Under the pieces are notes generated by a model. The model was not told where the DNA came from and did no database searches. It worked only from the letters and a program-made list of their open reading frames with translations. Below are positions 63,201 through 64,000 of a stretch of DNA of 64,000 nt, piece by piece. Position 1 is the stretch's first letter. Every line of letters begins with the position of its first letter. The position numbers and the translations under genes are program-made. Source of the DNA: Sapria himalayana (lineage: Eukaryota > Streptophyta > Magnoliopsida > Malpighiales > Rafflesiaceae); contig JAREIK010000520.1 in assembly GCA_029783825.1 (NCBI GenBank), positions 114,417 to 178,416 of the forward strand, in the 5' to 3' direction.

Positions 63201-64000
63201 CAGATTGATAGATAGCTATACAAATTGAATTACACATTGATAAAAAGCTATATATACAGATAGATAGATAGATAGATAGACAAATAGGTAGACAGAAAGA
63301 AAGAAAGATAGATAGATATATAGAAAGATAGATATTTAGATAGACAAATAGATAGATAGATAGTTAAACACATAGAAAGACATATATATAGATTGATAGA
63401 TAGAGAGAGAGATAGATGGTTAGATAGTTAAAAAGATAGATAGATATCTAGTAAGATATTCAAATAGATAGAGAGATTATTAGATAGATACATACTTTGA
63501 TAATTAGATAGATAGATGAATAGATAGATAGATTTATAGATAAATAGATAGATCGACAGATGGATAGATTGATGATATATAGACAGGTAGAAAGATTGAT
63601 AGATAGGTAGGTAGATTGATTGATTTACATATAAATAGACAGATAGATAAATATATAAATATACATAATCATAGATAGATAGATAATAGATAGATCGATA
63701 GATTCATAATCAAAGTGATAGAGAAATTGATAGACAGGTAGATTGACATTAATATTTATAGATACAATGTCAAATAGATAGACAAATAGATACACATATA
63801 GATAGACACACAAATAGAATGATAGATAGATAGACATTTAAATATAAAGATTAATAGATAGACAGATAGATAGACATATAATTAGATAGATAGATAAATC
63901 GATAGATAAATAGACAAATAGATAGACATATAGATATATAAATAAATATACATAAACATAGATAGATAGATTATAGATAGATCGATAGATAGATAATAAA
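50288..64000 (-). repeat. GATA tetranucleotide array, running off the window end
   Basis: 13.7 kb of imperfect GATA with GACA, GATT, AATA and GAAA variants. Embedded TA runs lie at 52056-52085, 55530-55560, 59239-59268, 60240-60272 and near 63005-63020. It shows local higher-order duplications but no inserted element or gene. Confidence 0.95.
58905..60390 (-). repeat. Three-copy higher-order repeat of about 0.5 kb within the GATA array
   Basis: Three consecutive units of about 485-510 bp share the same irregular landmarks. GACATTAATATAGATAAATA occurs at 58961, 59467 and 59951; TTGATAGCTAGCCATATAGA at 59011, 59521 and 60005. A TA run follows about 230 bp later in each. The TA run varies in length between units. 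Confidence 0.88.

Overview
The window is intergenic, repeat-dominated nuclear DNA of a flowering plant. The evidence is a Ty1/copia retrotransposon with a plant-type primer-binding site, CACTA (En/Spm) DNA transposons with plant-type transposase domains, several MITE-like elements, a tRNA-derived SINE-like relic, and broken exons of three conserved eukaryotic genes (RCC1-like, UTP6-like, Enhancer-of-polycomb-like). I see no intact host gene, rRNA or tRNA gene, and no prokaryotic feature. Species, and whether monocot or dicot, cannot be read from this sequence with confidence.

Layout. (1) 1-4439: 5' part of a reverse-oriented Ty1/copia element (LTR 2680-4439, primer-binding site, leader, broken gag/protease/integrase) that runs off the window start. 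(2) 4440-17400: a huge degenerate GATA/TATC tetranucleotide array, interrupted by a 2.2-kb composite insertion with a CACTA-like right end (6011-8226), a GC-rich foldback MITE (10968-11347) and a 70-bp CACTA end fragment (14471-14540). The array changes strand near 9.42-9.48 kb, TATC to the left and GATA to the right. (3) 17401-27472: imperfect trinucleotide block, SINE-like relic, LTR fragment, heavily decayed copia pol, an RCC1-like exon, minisatellites, a 0.6-kb foldback element, and a long CACTA subterminal repeat array ending in a clear CACTA terminus. (4) 27473-31737: GATA array. (5) 31738-50287: a decayed relative of the GC-rich MITE, a UTP6-like exon, then a 9.9-kb CACTA transposon (35059-44994, flanked by a 3-bp GAT duplication) carrying transposase, a TnpA-like second gene, an Enhancer-of-polycomb-like exon fragment and a three-copy 0.54-kb AT-rich tandem repeat. 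It appears nested in an older CACTA relic that ends at 50287. (6) 50288-64000: GATA array with higher-order repeats, running off the window end.

GATA-type repeat occupies about 28 kb (about 44%) of the window. Three CACTA termini of the 'GCTAGGGAA/GTCGCTAAA' family (8226, 27472, 50287) each sit directly at the left edge of a GATA array. Each of the two larger CACTA-bounded blocks, and the 9.9-kb element, contains a broken exon of a different conserved gene. This fits gene-fragment capture by CACTA elements inside GATA megasatellite DNA. All domain identifications come from reading translations by eye; no database search was run.
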